Virus record (IMG/VR): IMGVR_UViG_3300024265_000043
Span: 19,715-83,714 of that record
Direction: 5' to 3' (one strand)
DNA from: a virus
DNA length: 64,000 bases
A program made the position numbers and the translations under genes. Shown here one piece after another: positions 1 through 8,900 of this stretch. Within the stretch, counting starts at the first letter, position 1. Every line of letters begins with the position of its first letter. The notes under the pieces were generated by a model, which worked only from the letters and a program-made list of their open reading frames with translations, was not told the origin of the DNA and made no database searches.

Positions 1-1
1 A

Positions 2-292
2 ACCGCCCAAGCTGGCAAACGCGGGAACAGATTGACCACTATTGGTCACGACTATATCCTTTCGTTATCAAGACTTCACGCAAAATTTTCAGAAGATTTT
101 GGAATTGCTTCAATAAGTCCTGATGCTACCTATCAAATACTTCTTGTATATACCAATACGGAGAACCCAACTTTGACCGAAACACACACCCTGAATGGAT
201 GTCAATTAGCAGGGCGAGCAATAAGAACAAATCTGTTGGAGAACACAGTTCCTTTATCCTGGGCGGTAGGGGATTATGTTCCACCGACATAG
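2..292 (+). CDS. C-terminal part of a probable tail tube (major tail) protein, cut by the window edge
   Basis: The frame is open from the first bases of the window to a TAG at 290-292, so this is the last ~96 codons of a gene that begins upstream. No family motif is recognisable in this piece. The role is inferred from position: in siphophages the gene directly before the frameshifted chaperone pair usually encodes the tail tube subunit. The tail is followed after 8 bases by the chaperone start. It could instead be another virion protein. Confidence 0.55.
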   Translation, partial: TAQAGKRGNRLTTIGHDYILSLSRLHAKFSEDFGIASISPDATYQILLVYTNTENPTLTETHTLNGCQLAGRAIRTNLLENTVPLSWAVGDYVPPT

Positions 293-300
293 GAGGAAAA

Positions 301-909
301 ATGTTAGTGAATACAATTACGGAATTCGTTGAATTCGTCAATCAGCATATTGATGTAGATGGTATGGACGAAGAATCATCGCAAAAATTACAAGAATTGA
401 GCGGCAAGGTAATCAAAGAAGCTGAAGACTCAGTAACTGTCAATGCTGAATATGTGATCAAGAAGGTTGAATCATTTGATGACTTGACTGCAAAAGTTCA
501 CGACACAGTTGAATTTGAGCGTGGCGATTCTATGATTTCAATCCCTGTTCACAGCATCACTGCTGCTGAAATGGCTAAAGTCAGTAAGACAATGATTGAA
601 CTTGAGCCTAAAAAGCCAAAGCCAAGAGACAAAAATGGCGTCCCTGATGAAAATGATCCGCATTATAGTAAAGACTTGGCTGAATATCTGACTAAACACC
701 GAGAATATGTTGCGAAGATAAATCTCATAATTTTTAAATTTGGTCTTGACATTAAGATTCCCGAAGGTACAGAGGCAGAGCAATTAGAACATGTTAATAA
801 TCTTGCGGCTGGAGACGGGGATAAGATCGTTGAAAAGATATTTGAGATTTCAAATCTTAATGAAAGCACAGTCGTCCCTTTCGGAAGTCCCTCACGCCGA
901 GGGAGTTAG
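301..909 (+). CDS. tail assembly chaperone, short form (G-like)
   Basis: A 202-residue acidic protein starting at ATG 301, preceded by a strong AGGAGG at 293-298 region. In-frame earlier starts exist but overlap the previous gene and lack a ribosome site. Tail chaperones coat the tape-measure protein before tube assembly. Identification rests on position (after the tail-tube candidate and upstream of the tape measure) and on the -1 frameshift signal near its 3' end (876-904) that fuses it to a second short frame. Residues about 100-115 contain a charged Lys/Pro/Arg segment. Sequence alone would not identify the family. Confidence 0.8.
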   Translation: MLVNTITEFVEFVNQHIDVDGMDEESSQKLQELSGKVIKEAEDSVTVNAEYVIKKVESFDDLTAKVHDTVEFERGDSMISIPVHSITAAEMAKVSKTMIELEPKKPKPRDKNGVPDENDPHYSKDLAEYLTKHREYVAKINLIIFKFGLDIKIPEGTEAEQLEHVNNLAAGDGDKIVEKIFEISNLNESTVVPFGSPSRRGS

Positions 910-1103
910 AAGGATACGAGCCATCTCCAGGTAGAGAAGTCAAATTGCCTTGGAGATTGCTGGAGATGATTACTGCAAAGGCATGGGGTATCCCGCCTCA
1001 CAAATGGGACCTTATGCCTTTGAATAGTCGCGCAGAAATGATTGCTGTTAATGATATTGAAGGATTAATAACAAGTTATAGGCAAGAACCAGAAGAAAAA
1101 TGA
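301..1103 (+). CDS. tail assembly chaperone, long form (G-T type fusion by -1 ribosomal frameshift)
   Basis: Frame 0 is read from 301 to 882 (194 codons). A -1 slip on CCCTTTC (876-882) then continues in a frame that is open from 864 to the TGA at 1101-1103, adding 73 residues and giving 267 in total. The added part ends with a segment containing AWGIPPHKWDLMPLNSRAEM, a compact conserved-looking domain with no start codon or ribosome site of its own. This matches the classic lambda G/GT arrangement, where a minority product carries the T domain that binds tail tube protein. The stop overlaps the next ATG at 1100. Confidence 0.8.
876..904 (+). promoter_or_regulatory. -1 programmed frameshift signal: slippery heptamer plus hairpin
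   Basis: CCCTTTC at 876-882 fits X XXY YYZ in the correct reading phase (C CCT TTC). A 5-nt spacer (883-887) is followed by a perfect 6-bp hairpin, TCCCTC (888-893) with GAGGGA (899-904), loop ACGCC. The zero-frame stop is at 907-909 and the -1 frame stays open to 1103. Spacing and order are those of known bacterial -1 sites. Confidence 0.85.
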
Positions 1104-1762
1104 TTATAAAGTCCCAACATATCAACAAAATGCGAAATATTGAAGCAGCTTCAATTTATGGAGTAGGCTCCCAGTTGGTTCGCCTTGAGTGGATAACTGA
1201 GACTGGAGGGACATTCGTTCCTTCTCGGAATGCTTATGAAGGTTCTACTAAGGTCACGAACGTCCTTGATAATGTTGCTGCGATATGGGGGCCAGTACAG
1301 AGGGATCAACGCGAAAAGGTGAGCCTCCAAGAACAAGCGATGGCTATTGATCAGCAGGGGTATTGGTATTTTGATAATTCTCTGAATCTTACTGGAAAGC
1401 CAAATCTAATTATCCTTCATCGAATGATGGATGAATTATATAGTGGCGACGGAACAGATGCATCAGATGTATGGACTCCAGATGATGATCCGTCGTGGAC
1501 AGTTAATCAGTGGCGTGGCTATTGGCTAGTATTCGCCGCATCAAGATTTAAGATTCTTAGCAACGATGCCACTTCTGTTACTGTTGATCTTAATGATGGG
1601 ATATTGCCTGTTGGCAGTACCGCTGGAGAAATCCTCACGTTTGTTAAATGGGATCCTGATAGGGATGATTTGAGCAATCCAGGCGGATCACTGTCACCAA
1701 TCGGTCAGGAAGATGTCTTTCAATCATTATTATGCACCCGCTTGGGTATTATAGGTGTATAA
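1100..1762 (+). CDS. tail/virion-associated protein with a W-x-N-x-W beta module
   Basis: 220 residues; ATG 1100 overlaps the TGA of the frameshifted frame. The N-terminal half is unrecognised. Residues about 131-165 contain PSWTVNQWRGYWLVF followed by a SNDATSVTVDL strand, a small beta module that recurs in two larger tail proteins downstream (near 8875 and 11290). Such modules are common in phage structural proteins, so this is probably a virion or tail completion protein. Function beyond that is not supported. The stop overlaps the next start by one base. Confidence 0.7.
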   Translation: MIIKSQHINKMRNIEAASIYGVGSQLVRLEWITETGGTFVPSRNAYEGSTKVTNVLDNVAAIWGPVQRDQREKVSLQEQAMAIDQQGYWYFDNSLNLTGKPNLIILHRMMDELYSGDGTDASDVWTPDDDPSWTVNQWRGYWLVFAASRFKILSNDATSVTVDLNDGILPVGSTAGEILTFVKWDPDRDDLSNPGGSLSPIGQEDVFQSLLCTRLGIIGV

Positions 1763-2259
1763 TGAGTGGAATGACGCTTAAAGGATATACGAGGGTTAAT
1801 GCTCAATTAATGGGACTTGGCAAGTTCCAGAAGAAAGTTCAAACTGCCGTGAACAGAGAATTGCCCGCAATGGAATCACAGGCAAGAAGTGATGTGCTTG
1901 AAGTCGTTTACAGCGCCCCAGAAAATCCTGACTTTCCAAGATCAGGCAATATGGCCGCAGCAACTGATGTAATTATGACAAGCGATCCTGATTCTGTTAC
2001 TGCTAACGTGATGTTGAATCCTGATAAAGCGAATGAGCCCTTCAATTACACTTATGCAGGGAATGTATCGCCATCAGGTCTTAGAAGTTTCTACGATTTG
2101 ACTTCTCGTGGAGGCAAAAAATGGTACCCAATCTATGTTATGCTGGGTATATTCTTTCGTAAAACAGGCGCTCCAAGAGATTATCGCTTGAAGTGGCGAG
2201 AGACGATATATCCTATGTTCAAATCTATTGCAGGGAAGGCAGTAAGGGCTTTTAGATAA
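1762..2259 (+). CDS. probable tail completion / neck-type protein
   Basis: 165 residues from ATG 1762, which overlaps the preceding TAA by one base (TAATG). The protein starts with MSGMTLKGYTRVNAQLMGL and has a basic C terminus. Size, the early helical segment (about residues 15-55) and location between chaperone and tape measure resemble HK97 gp10-type tail completion proteins. This is positional inference. A longer start at 1732 would overlap the upstream gene and has no ribosome site. Confidence 0.6.
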   Translation: MSGMTLKGYTRVNAQLMGLGKFQKKVQTAVNRELPAMESQARSDVLEVVYSAPENPDFPRSGNMAAATDVIMTSDPDSVTANVMLNPDKANEPFNYTYAGNVSPSGLRSFYDLTSRGGKKWYPIYVMLGIFFRKTGAPRDYRLKWRETIYPMFKSIAGKAVRAFR

Positions 2260-2735
2260 TGGCTATTACGACTATATTTGATCCAACCAAGTTTCGAGTC
2301 AGTATTCAAGAAATGATTTTTGAATGGTTGACCGATGCTCTTGGAGATAGTGTATCTGAGATTACTACTAATACCATTAAAGACGAGGATTTGGAGAAAC
2401 TCGATAAATCTATTTGTCAATACAAGGTAAGTTCGCCGTCATCTAGAAGCACTGGGGCTGGGGCTCTTAATCGGGAAGCAGTATTCAAAAACGTTACAGT
2501 AACTATTGGATTTAAAGCGAGATCACAAGTCGAGGAACTTGAATTAGATTTGCTGGATGATATACTTCTTGCTTATATGCAAAGCCCTGATCCAACAAAG
2601 GGGCGCAAAGCACTTGGCGTCGCTGGGCTCAGAAGTGGATTGCTGACTGGGCCTATGGATAACAATAGTAAAATCTATTATTTACATAGATGGATATTAT
2701 CTGTTAGGGTCTTAACGCAAGGGGTAGCACCATAA
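2259..2735 (+). CDS. probable tail terminator-like protein
   Basis: 158 residues, TAATG-coupled to genes on both sides. Mixed alpha/beta composition with no catalytic motifs. In many siphophages a protein of this size beside the gp10-like gene is the tail terminator that caps the tube. Here the assignment is from order and size only. Confidence 0.5.
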   Translation: MAITTIFDPTKFRVSIQEMIFEWLTDALGDSVSEITTNTIKDEDLEKLDKSICQYKVSSPSSRSTGAGALNREAVFKNVTVTIGFKARSQVEELELDLLDDILLAYMQSPDPTKGRKALGVAGLRSGLLTGPMDNNSKIYYLHRWILSVRVLTQGVAP

Positions 2736-5536
2736 TGTCGAATCAATTAGACGACCTGATTCTACAATTAAAGTCCGTTGGATTTATTTCAGCGACTAAA
2801 GAAGTTAATAATCTACGTGCATCTCTCGCGAAACTTAATACTACTGTTTCAAGAACAAATAAGTCTTTTAAGAAAAGCGAAGCTGCTCTAAATAGCGCCA
2901 ATAAAACAATCTCCAAATATGAGAAAAAATTATCTGCCTCTGCCGTTCAAGTTAAAAAACTCAAAACCCAAGTTGATCAATTAAGTGGCAAAAAAGGACT
3001 TGGCGGATTCCTTGGCTTGACCGATTCTATTGGTAAGACCATAGCCAAGGTTGCGCTGTGGAGTTTAGCTACAGGTGTTGTCTTCAGTACAATAAGAGCA
3101 TTCAAGGCGGGTATATCCACGATTACTGAGCACGACGCTCAAATGATTGGACTGAGAAAGGTTTATTCTGGAGCAACGGAAGACCTTGCTGGTGTTGAAC
3201 GTGGCGTCCTTGAAGTTGCTACCGCCATGAAGTCATTGAATGCGAGTGCTTTTGATGCGGCCATTACAGTGGCTAAAACTGGCCGAGTGAATCTTGATAT
3301 TATTGAATTGACCGAAGGCGCATTGATTGCGCAAAATATTGCTGAACTCGAAGCAGCAGATGCTGTCAAATTCCTTAATTCCGCTCTAATCCAATTCAAC
3401 ATAGAAGCCAATCAAACTATCAGGATATTGGATGAATGGAACGAATTGTCCAATAAGACTCCAGCGACCACGAGAGATTTGGCGCAAGCAGTTACTGTTG
3501 CTGGTAGTGTATTTGATCAAGCTGGCGCAAGTATTCAATTCCTGAATGCGACCACGGCGGCTCTCGTTGAAATCACAGCGAAGTCCGGTAATATTATTGG
3601 TCGTGCCGAGCGCACAATGGCTATTTATGCGCAAAGACAGAAAACAGTTTCAATCCTCGGCAGAATTGGCATTGAAGTCTTTGATAAGCAGAATCAACAA
3701 TTCATCGGTATAGATCGTCTCCTATTCTCAGTGGCTGAAAAATGGGAGAATATGACTGATAAGATGAAAACCAATGTTGCTCAGGCAATTGCAGGTACTA
3801 GGCAGCAACAATTCTTTATTGCGTTGATGGAAAATCAAGATATCGTGCTTAAAAATCTTGCCATTCAGTGGAATTCATTTGGATCAGCAGTCAAGGAAAA
3901 TGAGAAATTCCTAGAATCAATTATCAAGGAAGCAAATGCCCTTGTTAATGCCCTTGAGAGACTTGCGATTAAGGCTGGGGATGCTGGGCTTACGGCGGTA
4001 ATAAAGAATCAAATTCGTGCTCTCACTGATCTTGTTAATGGATTGCAATCAGCGAAAGGCGCTCTTGCGGCATTGGCTACAGGCGTTAGTATATTCGCAT
4101 TAGGAATGATTGGTGGGGCAAAGGCTGTTGATGTTATGACGGCATCAATGGCGAGGCTTGGGGTTTCTGTTGGGGCAGTATCAAAATTTATCACAAAGTT
4201 TTTAGTGTGGTTCGTAGCAATTGAAGCTGGTATTTTCATCTTTAATGAGTTGACTGGTGCAACTGATAGATATGCCAGAGAATTAGATAAACTTGCCGAT
4301 AAGCAAAAGGCCATCGCAGATGCAGGCGCTGCGAATAAAAAACAACTGAAAAGTATGGTGGAAACAGTTGAAGATCTGCTTGCAGCAGGACGTAAAGATG
4401 AACTCTCAGATGTTTTGGAAACTATTGATGATATAACTAAAAGAATGTTTGGCGATACAGTTATCACCAATATCAATAATTATGAAGGGGCCTTAGAGGA
4501 TTTACGTAAGAAAATGTTAGAAGTTGGCAATGAAGCCCTTCGTGCTGAAATATCTTTATTGCGTATTTCTCTGGCGAAATTACCCAAGCCTGAATTCAAA
4601 CGGCTTCAACCAACAAAGGGAGCGCCTAAAGGGAAACAAGCGGGAGGCGTAGTAGTACCCCGCGAAGGCTTTGTCGCAGAATTAACTAGCATGACAAGTG
4701 GTCTTATATCTGCAACTACAGCTATTGATAAAACTTTAGCTCAAGGTGCTCGGCAAGTGGCTGGATTTTCAGACGAATTGACCAAGGAAGGCGAGCGTGT
4801 AAAAAAGGAAGCAGAATCAATCCTTGAATTGATTGAAGACCTTGAAAAGAAATTAAGAGATCCTGATAAGCCCAAGGATAGAAAGCCCTTAATTGCTCTG
4901 CCTGACGAAGGTGAACTCAGAAAAATTGAACAGGAAATTCAACGAATATCAAGGATTTTTGAAGGCGGCATTAGCCGTGCAATTGCTTCTGGATTCGAGG
5001 GTGATGAAGTTCGTGCAGCAGCTCGCAATATGGCTGATCAGTTAGGCAATCTTGTCGGGATGAGCATACAAGAATCACTTCAGACTTCCCTTACGGCATC
5101 TGGATTCAGTAAGTTCTTAACTGGCGCTATCAGCGGCGGCGTTGCTGGAATCGCTACTGGTATTATTGGATTCCTAGCCAATCAATTATTTGGAGAACAA
5201 TCAGAATCAGATAAACAATTGAATGCGACTGAAGAGAACACAATTCAACTCAGAGCATTAACGGATACTATGGAGAGTCTATCATCAACATTTGTCAATG
5301 CTCCAACGGGATTTGCATTTCCTGCTGCTAGTGGGGCTGTCTCAAGTGGCGGGACTGCGGCAAGCATCGGGGGATCCCAATCAATACAGTCTATTGACCA
5401 AAGTATTACCATTGCTAAAGGAGCCATCAATGTTAATGCCGCTCAAAATCAATCCCCAGCAGATATATCTAATCAAATAAGCAAAGATTTGACAGATCAA
5501 TTCAGCAAAGGCGCTCATGTAAGGACAGGATTCTAA
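2735..5536 (+). CDS. tape measure protein (TP901 type)
   Basis: 933 residues, the longest helical protein of the tail module. Residues 1-90 form a predicted coiled coil rich in Lys/Ser/Asn; about 100-330 match the TP901-type tape-measure core, including NKTPATTRDLAQAVTVAG and a following SGNIIGRAERTMAIYAQR-like helix. Hydrophobic Ala/Gly-rich stretches near residues 110, 440-480 and 790-810 are typical of membrane-interacting tape measure segments. The C terminus is Ser/Gln-rich. It sets tail length and is probably ejected with the DNA. TAATG overlaps link it to both neighbours. Confidence 0.92.
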   Translation: MSNQLDDLILQLKSVGFISATKEVNNLRASLAKLNTTVSRTNKSFKKSEAALNSANKTISKYEKKLSASAVQVKKLKTQVDQLSGKKGLGGFLGLTDSIGKTIAKVALWSLATGVVFSTIRAFKAGISTITEHDAQMIGLRKVYSGATEDLAGVERGVLEVATAMKSLNASAFDAAITVAKTGRVNLDIIELTEGALIAQNIAELEAADAVKFLNSALIQFNIEANQTIRILDEWNELSNKTPATTRDLAQAVTVAGSVFDQAGASIQFLNATTAALVEITAKSGNIIGRAERTMAIYAQRQKTVSILGRIGIEVFDKQNQQFIGIDRLLFSVAEKWENMTDKMKTNVAQAIAGTRQQQFFIALMENQDIVLKNLAIQWNSFGSAVKENEKFLESIIKEANALVNALERLAIKAGDAGLTAVIKNQIRALTDLVNGLQSAKGALAALATGVSIFALGMIGGAKAVDVMTASMARLGVSVGAVSKFITKFLVWFVAIEAGIFIFNELTGATDRYARELDKLADKQKAIADAGAANKKQLKSMVETVEDLLAAGRKDELSDVLETIDDITKRMFGDTVITNINNYEGALEDLRKKMLEVGNEALRAEISLLRISLAKLPKPEFKRLQPTKGAPKGKQAGGVVVPREGFVAELTSMTSGLISATTAIDKTLAQGARQVAGFSDELTKEGERVKKEAESILELIEDLEKKLRDPDKPKDRKPLIALPDEGELRKIEQEIQRISRIFEGGISRAIASGFEGDEVRAAARNMADQLGNLVGMSIQESLQTSLTASGFSKFLTGAISGGVAGIATGIIGFLANQLFGEQSESDKQLNATEENTIQLRALTDTMESLSSTFVNAPTGFAFPAASGAVSSGGTAASIGGSQSIQSIDQSITIAKGAINVNAAQNQSPADISNQISKDLTDQFSKGAHVRTGF

Positions 5537-5988
5537 TGCCCAGCGTACTCTACCTTGATACGGTAAATACTTTTGACTCAGGGAGCGAATTTCAACTTCC
5601 TATTAACCCCTTGCCGCCTCGGGGGATGGTGGCGAATCAGCCTGCAAAGCCGTTCCAAACTCTTCAAGGTCCAGGCGGGATACAAGCACCGAAAGAATGG
5701 TTTCCTCTAATCATTTTACCGTGGCCCGATATTGTGAAAGGGAATACAAATCACGATGTATTGCTTGCGGCATTTGAATCTAGGCAGTATGTGAAAACAG
5801 GAGTAGATTATTTCATTGGCATTTTGCCCGCTGCATCAATAGATGATGGGTTTCCGTTCCCCACAACTAATAAATATATCAAGATCCGCATCGTCGAAGT
5901 GAAGTCGGCAGAAAATCCAGAAGATAATAATATGGATGCTGTTATATATAATATGGTCGTGAGCGCAATCTGGCTGGATGCTTTCTAA
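5536..5988 (+). CDS. tail protein after tape measure, unknown
   Basis: 150 residues, Pro-rich near the N terminus (PINPLPPRGMVANQP). No family recognised. In many siphophages the gene between the tape measure and the large tail-tip proteins is a distal tail component, so a baseplate or distal tail role is likely but only from position. One-base overlaps with both neighbours indicate translational coupling. Confidence 0.6.
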   Translation: MPSVLYLDTVNTFDSGSEFQLPINPLPPRGMVANQPAKPFQTLQGPGGIQAPKEWFPLIILPWPDIVKGNTNHDVLLAAFESRQYVKTGVDYFIGILPAASIDDGFPFPTTNKYIKIRIVEVKSAENPEDNNMDAVIYNMVVSAIWLDAF

Positions 5989-8900
5989 TGCAACCAGTCA
6001 ACCCATCATTTGAAACTCTTGTAAATAATGCCCAACGCTTCCCTATTGGGCGCGTCTCGGTTTATGAGACAACTAAATCAGTGCCGTCTCTGGGATTCAA
6101 TGCGGCATATTATGCTATAGGACAAGAGACTGATATGGATGTCGTTGATTGGTGGTCGGGATTACCAACAACTAATCCAACAGGCGTTCTTGATGAAGGC
6201 ACATTCCTCAGTGGATCCAGTATCATTGAAGAATCAACTATTATGGCATTTGATTGGGGTGTTGCTGGCGTTCCCCCTCCTATATCGGGGAGAAATGATT
6301 TATGGGCAATGCGCCAATACGGATTCTTTTTTGCTCGATTCAGCGGTGTTTACACATTCCATATGGATTCATCTCCACACACTCAAATGCGGATGGTTTT
6401 TGATAGTTCAGTTGCTCAGTTTGAAGATGATGATAGTGTTGTGGTTGATCGTTGGGCAGGGTCCAATTATGAAAAAACACGACAAGAATTGCATTGGGAT
6501 AGTCCGTCATTGGTTGCTGGTACGTGGTATCCCATCCAAATAGAATTCCATGTCCCCAAACAATCCGATCCACAGAACGTATCTACATATCTTTGTATGA
6601 AATATGAAGAACCTGACGCCACGACTGATCTTGATTTATGGGGCAATAGTGGTGGAGATATCGTTCCTGATTACCAAAGCGATGTGGGGATCAAGAAAGT
6701 ATTATCAGCAGGGGTAGTCAATACAACGAATTCATTTCTATCCCCAATTGTCATTCCTTGGGCTTCTGGATTCTCTGGTTCCCGACGGCAGGGGCAATCA
6801 ACAGATTTTAATTTTACTGTCCCAATCCCTGCTACAACAAATATTGAAGTTCAAACGGCAGCGCTTGATACTGAAATTGAAGTAGATAGCGTTGATGGAT
6901 TCCCAACTGAGGGGGCTCTTGGTATCGGGACAAATCCTGATTCTATGGATATTGTTACGTATACAGGATTAGATACCGCCAACAATAAATTCACTGGAGT
7001 ATCAGGAGTTGGAGTAAATGTCGTAGGAGCCCTTGTCAATCAACTGCTAGGTCTTGATAACAATCAATATGTGGCTGGATATGATGCACTAACAGGAGCA
7101 TTTGGTCCTATCAAAGGATTTAGATTGATCCAAATCGAAGGCGGTTTATATGACGGAACTTCTACGGATTATTATTCTGACAGAATATGGGGGAATTTAT
7201 CTCAAAATCCAATAATTGATAGGGATAATAAATCTGTTTCTTGGATCGTGAGAGATTCTTCATGGATGCTGAATAGAAAATACGATAAGAATTATCCCAA
7301 TCAGGCATCATACTCAATGGCGGGGTATTATGAAGCATTCACATCTACCAATCCTGAGGGCGTGGCTCGCCCTATATGCTATGATAGATGGACTTCTGGC
7401 AACGCCGTGCGCGATATCTTCATGTTGGCAGGCGTTGATCCAGTGTTACTATTTCAACGCGAGAGAATCGCCATATCAGCGTCTCCAGCGTTTGCGTCCG
7501 ATTATGGCAGGTATTTGGTTAGCGGAGATCTAATCCTTGATGGAAACCCTAGATACGGGCATCCTGAGAGCATTGAACAACTCAGTCCTGATGATAGATA
7601 TATGTGGCAATTCGGCTATGGCACAACTCTATTTGAGAATATTGCCGAAATTGTCAGAGTCTTTGCCTATAACTTTGGCTTTACACCGAATGGATTTGCC
7701 AAATCTCAGCCAATTGGATTGCCCGATAATGAATTAATTATCAGTGATGCTGAAGTTACTTCGGTTGATACTGCACAAACATGGCTGGATAAAGCATCAA
7801 CTGGAGCCTTATCAGCATTTAAGGCGAAATATATTGAGCCTGATGGAACGCCTTCTGTAGGAATGAAAGTATTATTAAGTGCTCAATTTTTTAATGATCT
7901 TGATCTTATCGTAGGAAGACATTCTGGAGCCAGCCAGGTGATCAAATTGAAAGTTGATGGAGTATTCCAAACGAGTTTGATTATTGACGGGCAAACAGTT
8001 GCTGGTACTGGTGGAGGCGGTGATGAATTTGATATCACGCGATCTGCTGGAGATTGGTTCTTTAATGATGGGGTTGATACTTCTGGATTCAATCCTAGTA
8101 TTATCAAGATAGCCGCTCCAGTTGCTTATACATCGAAGGCCGTGGAACTTGAAGTTGTCAGCGGGGTAATTCGATTCAATGCTTTCTTCCTATATAGCAA
8201 TAGTTCAAGGACGACAATAAGAGATATTGATGAAACTGTGATGTCCACTCTCCGGATGGAAAAAGATATTGAAAACCAGAGAAATGAAATCGCTGTAATT
8301 GGAGCGCTTCAAGGCGTTGCAAGAACAGTAGACGGTCAGATTATAAATACAAATAATCCAATCTATATACATGTGGTTAGTAGATCAACTGACTTGGGAT
8401 CAATATATGATTCATCATCTAAGAATTATATTGGGCATATCGTATCGACAGAAATTTATGACGAGAGGATTCTTGACCAAGAACGTGCCGATTATGTTTC
8501 TATTTTTGCGCTTAGAGAATATCGAGAACAATTAGCCTCTGGGGCGGCAGAGATCATGTTTGATCCGAGGTTAGACATCTTAGATAGTATTGGGATGACT
8601 GATGTACATAGCAATGTTATGGACGGACGGCAGGTATGGTTATCTTCAATATCTGAAATCTATGCAATTGATGCTGCTGGAATTCCTTCGTATACGACTA
8701 GGATAAATGATGCGACTCAGCGGGAGCCGCTACCAAGTATGCGATTCAAGCCTGAGCCCGATCTTTCAGATTGGGATGGTGAACCAATTGTAAACATAAA
8801 TTTATTCTATCGAGGATATCGAGCTGCGGGGAATGATGCGAGTCAAGTTGCTCAAGTAATAACCATAGCGAATAGTCCTGGCTGGGTTGTTAATATGTGG

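Noticed and set aside
5292-5480. Plus-strand shadow ORFs inside the tape measure and tail genes
   Set aside because: They lie wholly inside strongly supported genes and lack ribosome sites.
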